Source of the DNA: a virus | IMG/VR virus record: IMGVR_UViG_3300028572_000010 | Location: 62,001 to 126,000 of that record | Reading direction: 5' to 3' (one strand) | Length of the DNA: 64,000 bases | Shown: piece after piece, positions 17,887 through 27,849 of the stretch | Position numbering within the stretch: the first letter of the stretch is position 1 | Layout of the letters: each line of letters opens with the position of its first letter | Translations under genes and position numbers: made by a program | Notes under the pieces: model-generated | The model's input: the letters and a program-made list of their open reading frames with translations, nothing else | Told to the model about the DNA's origin: nothing | Database searches by the model: none

Positions 17887-18411
17887 ATGGACTATTTAGA
17901 TAAAGCCTATACTGTAAATAAAGATGCATTTGGTAGAGTTCGGATATGGCGTGTTAATCCTGAAGGTAGTAAAGAACTGATACTTGAACAACAGAACACT
18001 ATTGTTTTAGGTGGAGCAGACATTACAGCCAAAGCATTGAGTGGATTACCTAATACTGGTATTACTCATATGTATGTAGCTAATGATAATGTAGGGGCTA
18101 TTCCTACAGTAACAGTCAATGATACGGTAACTAGTTTTGGTAGTACATTTACTAGAATACCATTAACATTTTCACCCAACTATTCAAATGAAGCAGGTTA
18201 TACATCAAATCTGGTCTATTTTAGTGTGTATATTACAGGTTCTACAATACCTAATGGAAATTTTATTACTAGTTTGGGTCTTGTCAATGCTAGTGTTCCG
18301 AGTAGCTCTTCTGGTGATAAGCTATTTTCTAGAATTGCTTTTAGCCCTATTACATATAATAGTACTCAAGGATTAGTAATTACTTGGGGATTAACTTTTC
18401 GTGCTTCTTAA
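17887..18411 (+). CDS. tail fibre/adaptor protein, 174 aa
   Basis: The N-terminal part DKAYTVNKDAFGRVRIWRVN and the following GGADITAKALSG resemble small phage structural proteins that sit between baseplate and fibres. The rest is beta-rich and ends in LVITWGLTFRAS. It has its own promoter-like element and is followed 3 bp later by the large fibre gene. Function inferred. Confidence 0.5.
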   Translation: MDYLDKAYTVNKDAFGRVRIWRVNPEGSKELILEQQNTIVLGGADITAKALSGLPNTGITHMYVANDNVGAIPTVTVNDTVTSFGSTFTRIPLTFSPNYSNEAGYTSNLVYFSVYITGSTIPNGNFITSLGLVNASVPSSSSGDKLFSRIAFSPITYNSTQGLVITWGLTFRAS

Positions 18412-18414
18412 AAT

Positions 18415-20610
18415 ATGAGTACATGGACTGCAAATGTGCCGTTATTTACAGACGGTGTTAGTATATTGAATCAAGCTACGGTTAATCCTGTAGTTACTGC
18501 ACTAGCTAATAGAGATCAATATCTATTTGAAATGCTGAATAATAAGTCAGATAAGACTGTATTAATCAGTTATAACCAACCTATTTATGGTAACCTAGCT
18601 CCAGGCACACCAGTTTACTTTAATAACTCTAGTGGGCAGGCAGTCTTATATCCTGCGCAAGCTGGATATTCACCTGATAGTACCGGTCATCTAATTCCTG
18701 CTACCTCTGCCTTTATATTTGGTATAGTAGATGATATATATGAAGGGCAAACCGGTCCTGTAGTATATGGTGATATTTATGTAAGAGGATTGATAAGTGG
18801 TATTGATTTTAGTCAGGTACTAGATACTGCAAGTTTAGCTGAAGGGACTTTACAACCTGGACCACTTTATCTCTCTAGTAATGAGCCTGGTAAATTAACC
18901 ATCTATCCTAGTGGTGCTGGTATATTTGTAGGTTATTATATTGGTTCAGAAAGCCTGGTACTAGCTCCTAACATTGATTCTTTAAATCAACTATATTTTA
19001 ATTATAGAATAGAAGTCCCTCCTCTAGTAGCTGGTACACCGTCATTACCTAGTGCTGACAATGGTTCTTTATTTGTATGGCATAATACTACTACTGGTCT
19101 TAATTATACTATTAGTAGTGTTAATAACCCACCCCAACTAGCCTGGGTTGTTACCGCTACTGCTATTAATGCTAACAATAATGGAGCAGGTTTAATCTGG
19201 ACCGATCCTACTAATGGACTTAATTATACTATTAGCTGTGTCAATAACCCACCCCAACTAGCTTGGGTACTAACCGGTTCTCCCAATACTAATAACGGAG
19301 CAGTGATGGTATGGAATAATACAACTACTAATCTAAACTATACTATTGAAGCTATTGGTGCTCCTCCCCAACTAGCCTGGCTTACAACCTCAGTTAATAC
19401 TAATGTTTGGACTATTATTCATAATCCAAATGCTACTACTGACATGACTAATAAAGTAGGTTGGGTTAATGCTTCAGATGCTCAATCAGTACTATTAATC
19501 ACACCGCCTACTAATGCTCAATTCTATTATAATCTTCCTACTGCTGCAGTAATTATTGCAACTACAGAAGATAATACTCAACCCTATTATTTGACAGCTC
19601 TGCAAAAAGATAATGCTTTGGAATTGTTGAATGCTTTACCAGCTTATCCAGTAGCTTATACCATGGTTTTCATGAATGGTATATTACAGACCTTAAATGA
19701 TACTGACCACCCTAACGGAGCTTATATTATAGATGAGAATGGATTATGGTGGACTCAAAATCAAATCAATTATGTACCTTGGTCAGGAAGTCCAGGTCCA
19801 GTAGATTTGCAATTGCTTATAACCAAGCTTAATCCTAACTTTAGTGATAGTGTAGTTACTAGTCTAACACCGACTAACTCAGCTTTAACCATAACTAATC
19901 CTGCCGGTCAACCTGCTACGGTAGGGAATTTAAATATACAGCTACAACTTCCTATTACTAATATAGGAAGTACTGGTAATGGAACTGCACTACAAAGTAT
20001 AGCTTATAATACTTCTACTGGATTAACTACTACACAAACTGCACCAGTAATAAATAGTGTAGTGGTAGGACCTGGATTAGTAGTTACGCAGAATATACCA
20101 GGTCAATTAGTCCTTTCACTTAGTAATTTCTCATTAACCGGAGAAGTTGCCGATATTGAGCCAGAAGAGGCAGATTTTATATATAAAGGACTTAATGCAT
20201 ATCTTAGACTAAAGAATCCTATAGTTAATCAAAAGCTGGGGTTTGTAGGCAAGTTTATGGTGCCTGCTACTATACCAAGTAATACGCCAATCTCTATTCA
20301 ATTAGTATGCTTTACTGATAATAATACGGTTGGTTCTGGTACGGCTGCCTTTACATTTGAATATGCAGTAAGCTATAATACCTCTTCCATATCAAGTGCT
20401 ACAGTATTATCTAATGTAAGTATACCTGGTTCACTATTCCCTAGTTTAACTCAGACTACTATTTATACTGATTCAAACAATAATCCTTATTTCACTATTC
20501 CAGCCTCTGCGTTCTCAGGAGGGTCATATGTAAACTTCAGAATAGCTAGAGTGAATTCTAACTATAGTAATTCCATAGGTATACTTGGTGTTCTTTGGAT
20601 AATTGCATAA
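18415..20610 (+). CDS. tail fibre protein with repeated NPPQLAW modules, 731 aa
   Basis: Long beta-rich fibre. The N-terminal half contains decoration-like PLYLSSNEPGKL. Residues about 215-325 carry three tandem modules ending in NYTISSVNNPPQLAWV or close variants, each 30-40 residues. The second half has a NLNIQLQLPITNIGSTGNGT segment and a globular C-terminal domain (residues ~575-731). Similar modules occur in the minus-strand fibre genes at 34.5-36.1 kb, pointing to domain exchange. Probably a receptor-binding or collar fibre. Confidence 0.6.
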   Translation: MSTWTANVPLFTDGVSILNQATVNPVVTALANRDQYLFEMLNNKSDKTVLISYNQPIYGNLAPGTPVYFNNSSGQAVLYPAQAGYSPDSTGHLIPATSAFIFGIVDDIYEGQTGPVVYGDIYVRGLISGIDFSQVLDTASLAEGTLQPGPLYLSSNEPGKLTIYPSGAGIFVGYYIGSESLVLAPNIDSLNQLYFNYRIEVPPLVAGTPSLPSADNGSLFVWHNTTTGLNYTISSVNNPPQLAWVVTATAINANNNGAGLIWTDPTNGLNYTISCVNNPPQLAWVLTGSPNTNNGAVMVWNNTTTNLNYTIEAIGAPPQLAWLTTSVNTNVWTIIHNPNATTDMTNKVGWVNASDAQSVLLITPPTNAQFYYNLPTAAVIIATTEDNTQPYYLTALQKDNALELLNALPAYPVAYTMVFMNGILQTLNDTDHPNGAYIIDENGLWWTQNQINYVPWSGSPGPVDLQLLITKLNPNFSDSVVTSLTPTNSALTITNPAGQPATVGNLNIQLQLPITNIGSTGNGTALQSIAYNTSTGLTTTQTAPVINSVVVGPGLVVTQNIPGQLVLSLSNFSLTGEVADIEPEEADFIYKGLNAYLRLKNPIVNQKLGFVGKFMVPATIPSNTPISIQLVCFTDNNTVGSGTAAFTFEYAVSYNTSSISSATVLSNVSIPGSLFPSLTQTTIYTDSNNNPYFTIPASAFSGGSYVNFRIARVNSNYSNSIGILGVLWIIA

Positions 20611-20611
20611 T

Positions 20612-21481
20612 ATGGTAACATTAGATTATCTTAACACGAATTCACTACGTAACTACCCTATTAAGGATGGTTGCTCTAGAACTTCTGTGGATGGATTGTT
20701 TACTATTCCGAACAGTTTAATTGTAGATTTGGTATTATGTAATCCAGGTACAGTGAGTTTAAGCCTTTATATTTCTGCTGTATCTGTCTCTCCTACAAAT
20801 TTATCTATTGAAATATCTGATCAAACTTTAGGAGAAATGGGGGTATTTCAAACTACATTACCACTAACTAACTATAATACTGATTTATCTTTGATTCCTG
20901 GTTCAAACTTCCCCTCAGCTACTGGGAATATTACTATTGGTTCAGGAGATGATTTAGTAGATTTAGTATCAGGAAACTTTATCTTTAGTTATACTGCTAC
21001 AACTTTATTAATGAGAGTTTATAGTCCTAGTAATCCAGGACTTAGCTGGATATCATTTAGTGATGTTAAAGGCAATACCTCAACTCAAACTGGCTATGTA
21101 CAAATTGATGGTCATAGTAACATCCAATTCAGACTAGGTAGTGGGGTAGTCTATATAGATGCTGGTGAAGATTTAGGACTAAATAAAATTTGTGTTTCCA
21201 ATCAAATCCCTATTACTACTATTAATGGGGTGCCTCCTAATTCAGATGGTAATTTTACGCTAATTCCTGAGCAATGTGTAGCATTAACAACTGCACAATT
21301 CGGTTTATCTATTGCTGATAATTGTGGCCAGACTTGTTTGGGTTGTACAGCTATAGAAACACTAACTACTCAAGTAAATAGCTTGGAGACTAGTGTGATC
21401 AATATAAGAAACTTTACAAATAACCTGCAAGCTGCTATTACTCAAGCAACAACATTACTGAACTACCAATGTCAGTGCTAA
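20612..21481 (+). CDS. adhesin-like structural protein, YP-motif family member 1, 289 aa
   Basis: First of five related tandem genes. Start set at ATG 20612 (MVTLDYLNTNSLRNYPIKDG), since the only upstream alternative is a TTG. The family mark is L-x-x-N-x-x-x-x-x-YP near the N-terminus, then a beta-rich body, an INGVPPNSDGNFTLIPE motif, and in this member a C-terminal coiled coil (ETLTTQVNSLETSVINIRNF) flanked by Cys pairs. Probably a trimeric fibre tip or adhesin. Function inferred from repeats and context. Confidence 0.6.
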   Translation: MVTLDYLNTNSLRNYPIKDGCSRTSVDGLFTIPNSLIVDLVLCNPGTVSLSLYISAVSVSPTNLSIEISDQTLGEMGVFQTTLPLTNYNTDLSLIPGSNFPSATGNITIGSGDDLVDLVSGNFIFSYTATTLLMRVYSPSNPGLSWISFSDVKGNTSTQTGYVQIDGHSNIQFRLGSGVVYIDAGEDLGLNKICVSNQIPITTINGVPPNSDGNFTLIPEQCVALTTAQFGLSIADNCGQTCLGCTAIETLTTQVNSLETSVINIRNFTNNLQAAITQATTLLNYQCQC

Positions 21482-21484
21482 TCT

Positions 21485-23161
21485 ATGCAGGTTTTAGAAT
21501 ATCAAAATGAATGTAGCCAAATTCGCTATCCATTCCGGGATACAGCTACATTAATATGGAGTAGTGGCGGTAATAGTGGAGTTCTGCCTAATAATGTTAT
21601 TGTCGATGCTCAATTAATAGCTCTGGATAGTGTATTTTCCTCACTATCCTTAACAACAATAGTGTATAGTTCTATTTCCTGGATATTTAATTTCACTGGT
21701 TCAGCAAGCTTATCAATAACGGTACCTATACCTAGTCCTGCCTGTATAAGTACATTTAATATAAGTACTTCTACTAAAGTATTATATGTAGATATTAACG
21801 TTACTGCATTAACAACTTATTTTACTGGATTATCTTACGGAACTTATACCTTTGATGGTAGTTGTTCAATCTGTTTATCTTGTGTAAAACTACTACCTCC
21901 TAATATAACTAGAATAGCTTTGATTAATACTACTAGTTTAGGAATAACTACTATATATGATACCGGAGCTATACTAGTACCTGGAACTGGATTGGCTTTG
22001 AGTGAAGGAACAAATCTTGGCTTTACCACTACACCTAATACTTGTACTTTTGATGTTAATCAAGGGTTAGGCCAAGGACAATATGATAATTGTCCTGCTA
22101 GTAGTGCAATCTTAACTATTAATGAGGTTGAAGCTGATAGTACGGGAAATTTTGTGTTAACTAATGATGGCTGCTATTCTTCTTATGCAGGAATAAGTGG
22201 ATTACATCTACAAAATATATGTAACCCCGAATGTACTGCAGCTAATATAATCAATTTTGCTGACTACTATAATAGAGTTACAGATTTAACAACTCAGATG
22301 GCTGGTTATGCTAATACAACTAATACCAATTATAATACCTGGCTTACTAACTATACTATAACTCAAAATGCACAGCTACAACCATCTACTCCATATATAT
22401 TAGCTCAGGCCAACAGTATTACTAATATAGTTAATCAATATCATACCATCGTTGTAGGTGTGTATTATTCTACTAATTCAGCTATAACTACTTCATTATC
22501 ACTATCTTTAAATACCTCTGAGTTTACTATAGTAAGTGGAACTTATTATTTAGTGGAAGATAATACTAAGAAGGTTCAGCCTACCCCAGTATTTTCATCC
22601 AGTACTGCTCCATTATTCAATACTTCATTTAATTGTGCCACTACTACATTAGCTGGACTGACTTTACAAGAAGCGGCAGTATCAGGCATGTCCCATTTAA
22701 ATCAAGGAACTGCTTTATATGATGCAACCTTTTTATTAACTACTAGTAGTGTTGGGATAAGTGGATTTGTTTTGCCTTTAAACCCAAGTAATTTTAACTT
22801 CACACTAGCTTATGTAGTTCAATACATCTATTCAGTTCCAGGTAACATATTATCACCTATAGCTTATCAAGTAGTATCATTTGATTTAGGTTTTCTAGAT
22901 CCAACTAATACTACTGGAAATTTAAGCTTGGCAGTTTCAGGAATAGTAGGTACAGTAACTCTTAATCAGACTATATTTGATGGAGTTACAGCTAGTCATA
23001 GTGGTTCTGGATTTACTAGTTTAAGTATTAATCCTGTAAATAGTAATCATTATTACTTAACTCTAACCTGTGCTGCAACTTTAAGTGGTACATATCCCAT
23101 AACTTTTACTACTTCTGGAGTAGGAAGTGCTAGCAAGACTGTGAATATAGTGCTAATTTAA
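21485..23161 (+). CDS. adhesin-like structural protein, YP-motif family member 2, 558 aa
   Basis: Begins MQVLEYQNECSQIRYPFRDT, matching the family N-terminus of its neighbours, and has the internal ILTINEVEADSTGNFVLTND motif around residue 220. The larger C-terminal part contains beta-sandwich repeats and ends in a possible Ig-like domain (SGTYPITFTTSGVGSASKTV). Several Cys residues could form disulphides. Starts 3 bp after the previous stop. Confidence 0.6.
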   Translation: MQVLEYQNECSQIRYPFRDTATLIWSSGGNSGVLPNNVIVDAQLIALDSVFSSLSLTTIVYSSISWIFNFTGSASLSITVPIPSPACISTFNISTSTKVLYVDINVTALTTYFTGLSYGTYTFDGSCSICLSCVKLLPPNITRIALINTTSLGITTIYDTGAILVPGTGLALSEGTNLGFTTTPNTCTFDVNQGLGQGQYDNCPASSAILTINEVEADSTGNFVLTNDGCYSSYAGISGLHLQNICNPECTAANIINFADYYNRVTDLTTQMAGYANTTNTNYNTWLTNYTITQNAQLQPSTPYILAQANSITNIVNQYHTIVVGVYYSTNSAITTSLSLSLNTSEFTIVSGTYYLVEDNTKKVQPTPVFSSSTAPLFNTSFNCATTTLAGLTLQEAAVSGMSHLNQGTALYDATFLLTTSSVGISGFVLPLNPSNFNFTLAYVVQYIYSVPGNILSPIAYQVVSFDLGFLDPTNTTGNLSLAVSGIVGTVTLNQTIFDGVTASHSGSGFTSLSINPVNSNHYYLTLTCAATLSGTYPITFTTSGVGSASKTVNIVLI

Positions 23162-23162
23162 T

Positions 23163-23984
23163 ATGGAATTAAATTTTATACAGAGCAATTGGTTAAGACA
23201 ATATCCGTTTAGGAATTTTAACGGTGGATTTGATTCTTATAATAATAAATTACCTACCGATATTATAGTAGGTTTAAAGATAAGTTGTCTATTATCAGAT
23301 TTAGATTTATATATTAACAAGATTGTAACTGATAATGGGAATATAGGGATTACATTTGCAGGTAATAATGGTCCAATAGGTTATGCTAATAGTGTAATTA
23401 CTACAAATAATCAAAACTTAATCATCTATAACTTTAATGAAGGAGTGATAGGAAATGTTACGATAGGGAATAGTGCCAGAATCATGCCTAAGCAAACATT
23501 CTCGTTTAACAATACTAATGGATTGATTGAAGGAAGCACTATTACGATTATCTCACCACCTCTAGTAACTGGTATAACTATCAAAGGTACAACTATGACG
23601 GGTGCTATTACATTGACCAGTACTAGTCTTGGTATAAATACAGGTTCAGAACTAAATCTATCTGTCCTTTATCCAGTTAATATATTATCTAGAGGGGATT
23701 TAAGTTCAACCCAGTTATCTTGCAATAACTTTGTAATATCTGGTATAAATACTGTAATACCTAACCTTAATGGAAATATTGATATCTATGCCATATCTCC
23801 ATTAGTAATAAGTACTGGTGTAGTAGATGGAGTTACTCAACTAATTATAACTACACCTGGAATAACCTTGTCTAATGTTTGTGTTCCTATCAATCTACCT
23901 CCTATTAACCCATCCCAGACTAGCTATGAGCCTATTAATACCATAGTTAATCCAGAATATAGTACCTGGCCACAATACTCTTAA
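23163..23984 (+). CDS. adhesin-like structural protein, YP-motif family member 3, 273 aa
   Basis: N-terminus MELNFIQSNWLRQYPFRNFN matches the family YP motif, followed by DIIVGLKISCLLSDLDLYIN, a segment equivalent to those of the neighbouring members. The SGINTVIPNLNGNIDIYA segment corresponds to the INGV-x-P-x-x-x-GN motif. C-terminus Pro/Asn-rich and extended. Part of a same-direction array with 1-4 bp gaps. Confidence 0.6.
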   Translation: MELNFIQSNWLRQYPFRNFNGGFDSYNNKLPTDIIVGLKISCLLSDLDLYINKIVTDNGNIGITFAGNNGPIGYANSVITTNNQNLIIYNFNEGVIGNVTIGNSARIMPKQTFSFNNTNGLIEGSTITIISPPLVTGITIKGTTMTGAITLTSTSLGINTGSELNLSVLYPVNILSRGDLSSTQLSCNNFVISGINTVIPNLNGNIDIYAISPLVISTGVVDGVTQLIITTPGITLSNVCVPINLPPINPSQTSYEPINTIVNPEYSTWPQYS

Positions 23985-23985
23985 T

Positions 23986-25419
23986 ATGCAAGGAATAGGA
24001 ATAACTAACTGGCAAAATATAAATAATACTGAATATCCTCTAGTCAATGCTGGAGGATTAAATGGAGTATTCTGTGATGCATCATTTATTAGCTATGATA
24101 ATTTTGTACCTACATTAAATACTATTACCATTACTGAAACTGAGCTTATACTAAATATATTAATGGATGATGGAGCTTATGATTTTGCTTATGCATTATC
24201 TACTTTGTCTGAAGGTGTATCAGTTAGACTAAGGACTATTAATAGAAGCTACGGATGTCTAGTATTTGGCCAGTTAATATCTGATATAATAGCTAAGAAA
24301 TACAGTAATATAATTACTTTAAATGCCGCTTTCAATAATAATACGGTAAGGACAATTACCTCTACTAATGGAGTATATAGTATTAATGGCTTATTAGGGA
24401 ATGTAAGTATAGCTTTCGATAACAATCTAATATATAACACTAGCTCCTACTTCGGCTACCCTACCATCAGTGCTGCTAGTCTACCTACAAATCTACAAAC
24501 TTTAGAATTATCTGCTAACCAAGCATACCTTTTTAACTCTAGCCAGGAACTCATTCTAGCAAATACTGTAAATAATACGCTTTCCCCTCAAACTACATTA
24601 GATAAGGTGTATGATATTATCTATGATGAAAGTTCTCATTTAATTGGAGTATTAAATGAATATAATAAAGCTACCATCTATGATTTATCCAGTATTCCAG
24701 CTACACCATTATTAACTAATATAACTGGAAATATAACTGGTATCACTACAGATAATGCTTCTAATCTTTGGGTATTAATAAACAATAGTCTTTATAACTA
24801 TGGTCATTATCCATATACCGTTAATAATACTGGAATCGATACTGGGATAACTAATACTCTAGGACTAACTTATCTAAATAGTACTTTTTATACCTTTACT
24901 AATGGTCCACAAGATTATAGTACATTGCCGAGTATTGTATATTTTAGCAGCTTTATTTATACTGTTACAGTTAGTGGTCTTACTGCTACTTCTACATTAT
25001 TAGGCCCTCTAGTAGATCCAACTATAAATAACTCTATACATTATACTGCTAATCAACATGTTCCTTGGTTAGGAGGGATATTCATCTATAATAATGCATT
25101 GTATGGTTGGAATATGTATAGTACTAGTTTTAATATATACAATATCAACACTAATACACTTTATATAACTCCTTATTTTCAATCAACTTACAACTTATCG
25201 AATAATATAAACACTGTATTTATTGGAGGACCTACTATTACATTGAATAGCATTATACCTTTAAAAACTATTAATGGAGTATCACCATATAATAATCAAA
25301 TTACTATTACAGGTGATGCAGTAATGTCCATCGCTCAAACTACTGGAAATACTTTAACCTTGAATATACCTATTAAAGACAGTAACTTAAATGTAGCCAG
25401 GTCTGTAGTTTATGAGTAA
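23986..25419 (+). CDS. adhesin-like structural protein, YP-motif family member 4, 477 aa
   Basis: N-terminus GITNWQNINNTEYPLVNAGG keeps the YP motif in degenerate form. The middle (about residues 170-400) has blade-like repeats with LWVLINNSLYNYGHYPY and similar strands, suggesting a beta-propeller inserted into the family scaffold. The common KTINGVSPYNNQITITGDAV motif is near the C-terminus. It overlaps the next gene by 8 bp. Confidence 0.6.
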   Translation: MQGIGITNWQNINNTEYPLVNAGGLNGVFCDASFISYDNFVPTLNTITITETELILNILMDDGAYDFAYALSTLSEGVSVRLRTINRSYGCLVFGQLISDIIAKKYSNIITLNAAFNNNTVRTITSTNGVYSINGLLGNVSIAFDNNLIYNTSSYFGYPTISAASLPTNLQTLELSANQAYLFNSSQELILANTVNNTLSPQTTLDKVYDIIYDESSHLIGVLNEYNKATIYDLSSIPATPLLTNITGNITGITTDNASNLWVLINNSLYNYGHYPYTVNNTGIDTGITNTLGLTYLNSTFYTFTNGPQDYSTLPSIVYFSSFIYTVTVSGLTATSTLLGPLVDPTINNSIHYTANQHVPWLGGIFIYNNALYGWNMYSTSFNIYNINTNTLYITPYFQSTYNLSNNINTVFIGGPTITLNSIIPLKTINGVSPYNNQITITGDAVMSIAQTTGNTLTLNIPIKDSNLNVARSVVYE

Positions 25420-26161
25420 TAGTTCAACAATATTAGAGTGGCTGAATGAAAATGCTTTAAGGGATTATCCTTTAGTAGCAAATAGTCCTTATTCAATCAC
25501 TACAGGGAGTACTACAATATATATTAAACCATTGATACTTGATGCCTGCTTATTCTATAGTAGTGTGCCTAGTTCGGTTACTTTAAATACCATAATTACA
25601 ACTACTGCATTATCCATAAACATAACTGGACAACCTGTATTTACGATACCTAACTATCTTACTGCAACTTATCCTTATTATGTAAGAAATAGTAGTAATA
25701 GTTTATTAGTAGTAGGAGATGCAACCCACATATCAAATAATCTTACCTTTAATGTCAATGCTGTATTTGAACCTACTACTTTGATAGAGATTTACCCCAA
25801 CACTTTAGGTCTGACTAATCTTAATATAAATGGGAATAATCTTACTGGAAATGTGAGTTTAAGTGATGGATATCAATTAACTTTATTACCAGAAAAACAA
25901 GAATTAAGTATAGAAGTGGGTAGAAATGAAGGACATCCACTACCTTGTATCAATATTAAAGGTGTAGTAAATGATTGTAGCAGCATAGTTAGTACGGTTA
26001 ATGGAGCTAGTCCCTCAAATACTGGCAACCCAATCTATATAAAAGCAGGGAATCACTTTAAAGTATACGATGATATTAACAATAGTCGTGTTTATATTGG
26101 GTTGGATTTTAACATTACAGATATACTTCCTACAACCCTACCTAACCCTCCTACAATATGA
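25412..26161 (+). CDS. adhesin-like structural protein, YP-motif family member 5, 249 aa
   Basis: N-terminus ILEWLNENALRDYPLVANSP is the clearest YP motif together with member 1. It carries STVNGASPSNTGNPIYIKAG near residue 195, the family motif. It is short and lacks the large insertion domains of members 2 and 4. Overlaps the following gene by 4 bp (ATGA). Confidence 0.6.
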   Translation: MSNSSTILEWLNENALRDYPLVANSPYSITTGSTTIYIKPLILDACLFYSSVPSSVTLNTIITTTALSINITGQPVFTIPNYLTATYPYYVRNSSNSLLVVGDATHISNNLTFNVNAVFEPTTLIEIYPNTLGLTNLNINGNNLTGNVSLSDGYQLTLLPEKQELSIEVGRNEGHPLPCINIKGVVNDCSSIVSTVNGASPSNTGNPIYIKAGNHFKVYDDINNSRVYIGLDFNITDILPTTLPNPPTI

Positions 26162-26469
26162 GTAACAGTTATACTATAAGTGGAATAGACCATGTAATAA
26201 GACTATTAAGCCAATATCCTCAATTAATGGCCTTATCTAGTCTTACTCCTATTAAAGACATAGCTAAGAAAGCCCAGGATGCAGTAAAGAAGAGTGGTTG
26301 TGGTTGTAGTGCTGGACCAGTCTATGCTGCTAATAAGAACACCTTTGAACGCAGTCTAGATATGTTAAGCCAGGGTGATCATATAGTTGCAAAAACTATA
26401 TTAAAAGTGGATAAAATCTGTTATTATACTAGAGATAGCTCTGGTAAAACTACTTTGAAGTGTATCTAG
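26158..26469 (+). CDS. small structural/unknown protein, 103 aa
   Basis: ATGA-coupled to the last adhesin-like gene. Helical N-terminal half, a KKSGCGCSAGPVYAANKNTF motif in the middle and two further Cys near the end (KICYYTRDSSGKTTLKCI), which may be a metal or disulphide site. No family recognised. A promoter-like element follows it. Confidence 0.45.
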   Translation: MSNSYTISGIDHVIRLLSQYPQLMALSSLTPIKDIAKKAQDAVKKSGCGCSAGPVYAANKNTFERSLDMLSQGDHIVAKTILKVDKICYYTRDSSGKTTLKCI

Positions 26470-26482
26470 ATTAAGCTATAAT
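26455..26482 (+). promoter_or_regulatory. sigma70-like promoter, nearly leaderless
   Basis: TTGAAG (26455-26460), a 16-bp spacer and a perfect TATAAT (26477-26482) lie 5 nt upstream of the ATG at 26488. Predicted transcription start coincides with the start codon. The -35 lies inside the end of the preceding gene. Confidence 0.55.
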
Positions 26483-26487
26483 GAATT

Positions 26488-26955
26488 ATGAAAGAGTTAC
26501 CAAATTACTTGCCAACCCAATTTGAAATGTATGGTGTGAAACAAGAAGCTCCTAACCACTATCAAGGAGATAATATTATTATTCCTATTTTTGAACTGAT
26601 AGATACTGCTAAATATACATTACATGCATATCTTAAAGCTGAATTAGATGGTCCGGGTCTAGTCTGGGAAGGTTCTAGAGATGATGGCATAGTATTAGAA
26701 GATGGATTTGTTATTATAAAGATAAGAGCTAGTACTGCACAAACCTTTCTGCCAGGTATATACTATTTAACGCTAGCCGGCTCTACAGATCGAGATGTTA
26801 ATACTAGACATGTTTTGACACAGCTAGTATTTTCGATCACTCCTGCAGCTAGTAGTAATTACTTTAATATCAATATCAATAATAGATACTGTAATAATGA
26901 TGTAGGTAGACCAATACCTAATTATGTAGGTATTCAATATTTTAGTGCAGGATGA
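26488..26955 (+). CDS. putative virion protein, 155 aa
   Basis: Beta-rich protein. A segment from residue 20 (EAPNHYQGDNIIIPIFELID) resembles the N-terminal domains of small phage baseplate-upper or fibre-base proteins. Later segments include TFLPGIYYLTLAG. Downstream of its own promoter-like element and overlapping the next gene by 4 bp. Role inferred. Confidence 0.45.
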   Translation: MKELPNYLPTQFEMYGVKQEAPNHYQGDNIIIPIFELIDTAKYTLHAYLKAELDGPGLVWEGSRDDGIVLEDGFVIIKIRASTAQTFLPGIYYLTLAGSTDRDVNTRHVLTQLVFSITPAASSNYFNININNRYCNNDVGRPIPNYVGIQYFSAG

Positions 26956-27323
26956 ATATTAAACCTTATCATGCAGAGGAGAGAGGCAAAGAAAGACTAA
27001 ACCTCAGTCCAGAATCTGTCAGTGCTTTACAAAGAGCTGCTGATAAGATGTGGTATTCTGGTGGGTATAAGAAACTTACTGGAAAGAACTATTATAGCAA
27101 TATTAGAGACCCGAGACAGAATTTACTAGGCTATGCTGCTTATAAGGTAGTAGGAGGAGTAGTTAATAGACCTAGACTTATTCTTGCTTCTATTCTATCT
27201 AAAAATATGAGACCTAGAGGGAGTAATATATCTACCTTCTTTAATGAAAGATTGTTAGATAATAAGGTGAAGTTAAACGTTCCTACCCAATTCGATAAAT
27301 TCCCTAAAATGTTCAATAACTAA
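26952..27323 (+). CDS. hypothetical basic protein, 123 aa
   Basis: ATGA overlap with the preceding gene. Basic, helical N-terminus (YHAEERGKERLNLSPESVSA) followed by an aromatic KMWYSGGYKKLTGKNYY patch, perhaps nucleic-acid or protein binding. No family recognised. Confidence 0.45.
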   Translation: MNIKPYHAEERGKERLNLSPESVSALQRAADKMWYSGGYKKLTGKNYYSNIRDPRQNLLGYAAYKVVGGVVNRPRLILASILSKNMRPRGSNISTFFNERLLDNKVKLNVPTQFDKFPKMFNN

Positions 27324-27324
27324 T

Positions 27325-27591
27325 ATGATAGGAACTATTGAATATGGCGAGCCGGAATTAGGTAGTCCAGCTATAATACCACCTATTAATCCTGTAATGC
27401 CTGGTATTCTAGGATTGTGTGAGTTAGGGCAACCGGTTTGGAGAGAGAATACCTTGGTATATAAAACTTCTGAGCATTGTTATCGTAGTCATGCCAGGAT
27501 AATTAATACTTCTGGCTTTACACAAACTAATAAAGTTAGTTATAACTGTAATGCCAGAATGACTAGAAGGCCGATTTATCTTCCTATTTAA
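27325..27591 (+). CDS. hypothetical protein, 88 aa
   Basis: Last gene of the rightward tail operon. Pro/Ile-rich N-terminus (SPAIIPPINPVMPGILGL) and three Cys. Its 3' end overlaps the convergent minus-strand gene by 8 bp, so the two transcripts meet tail to tail without a visible terminator hairpin. Confidence 0.45.
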   Translation: MIGTIEYGEPELGSPAIIPPINPVMPGILGLCELGQPVWRENTLVYKTSEHCYRSHARIINTSGFTQTNKVSYNCNARMTRRPIYLPI

Positions 27592-27817
27592 CGCCAGTAA
27601 TATCTGCGTTATAAGTAATAGGCAGATTATATACATTACCAGGGATTATATTACTCTTTCCTGAAGACTTCCTATAATTGAGAATATCATTAGTATGTTT
27701 CTTACTAAATGTATATGAAACACTCCTATAATGTTTATATTGATTCATCATCTGCTTAAACACTTCTGGAGTTAATGTGACCTCTTCCGGTATTGTAAGT
27801 AAATATCCTTTATTCAT
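27584..27817 (-). CDS. hypothetical protein, 77 aa
   Basis: ATG at 27817 gives MNKGYLLTIPEEVTLTPEVF. A TTG at 27853, overlapping the stop of the small gene upstream, would add 12 residues and cannot be excluded. Basic C-terminal half with aromatic residues (QYKHYRSVSYTFSKKHTND). Last gene of the leftward host-surface operon. Family not recognised. Confidence 0.45.
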   Translation of the reverse strand: MNKGYLLTIPEEVTLTPEVFKQMMNQYKHYRSVSYTFSKKHTNDILNYRKSSGKSNIIPGNVYNLPITYNADITGVK

Positions 27818-27849
27818 AATTGAAATACTATGATGAAATAAAGAACTAG

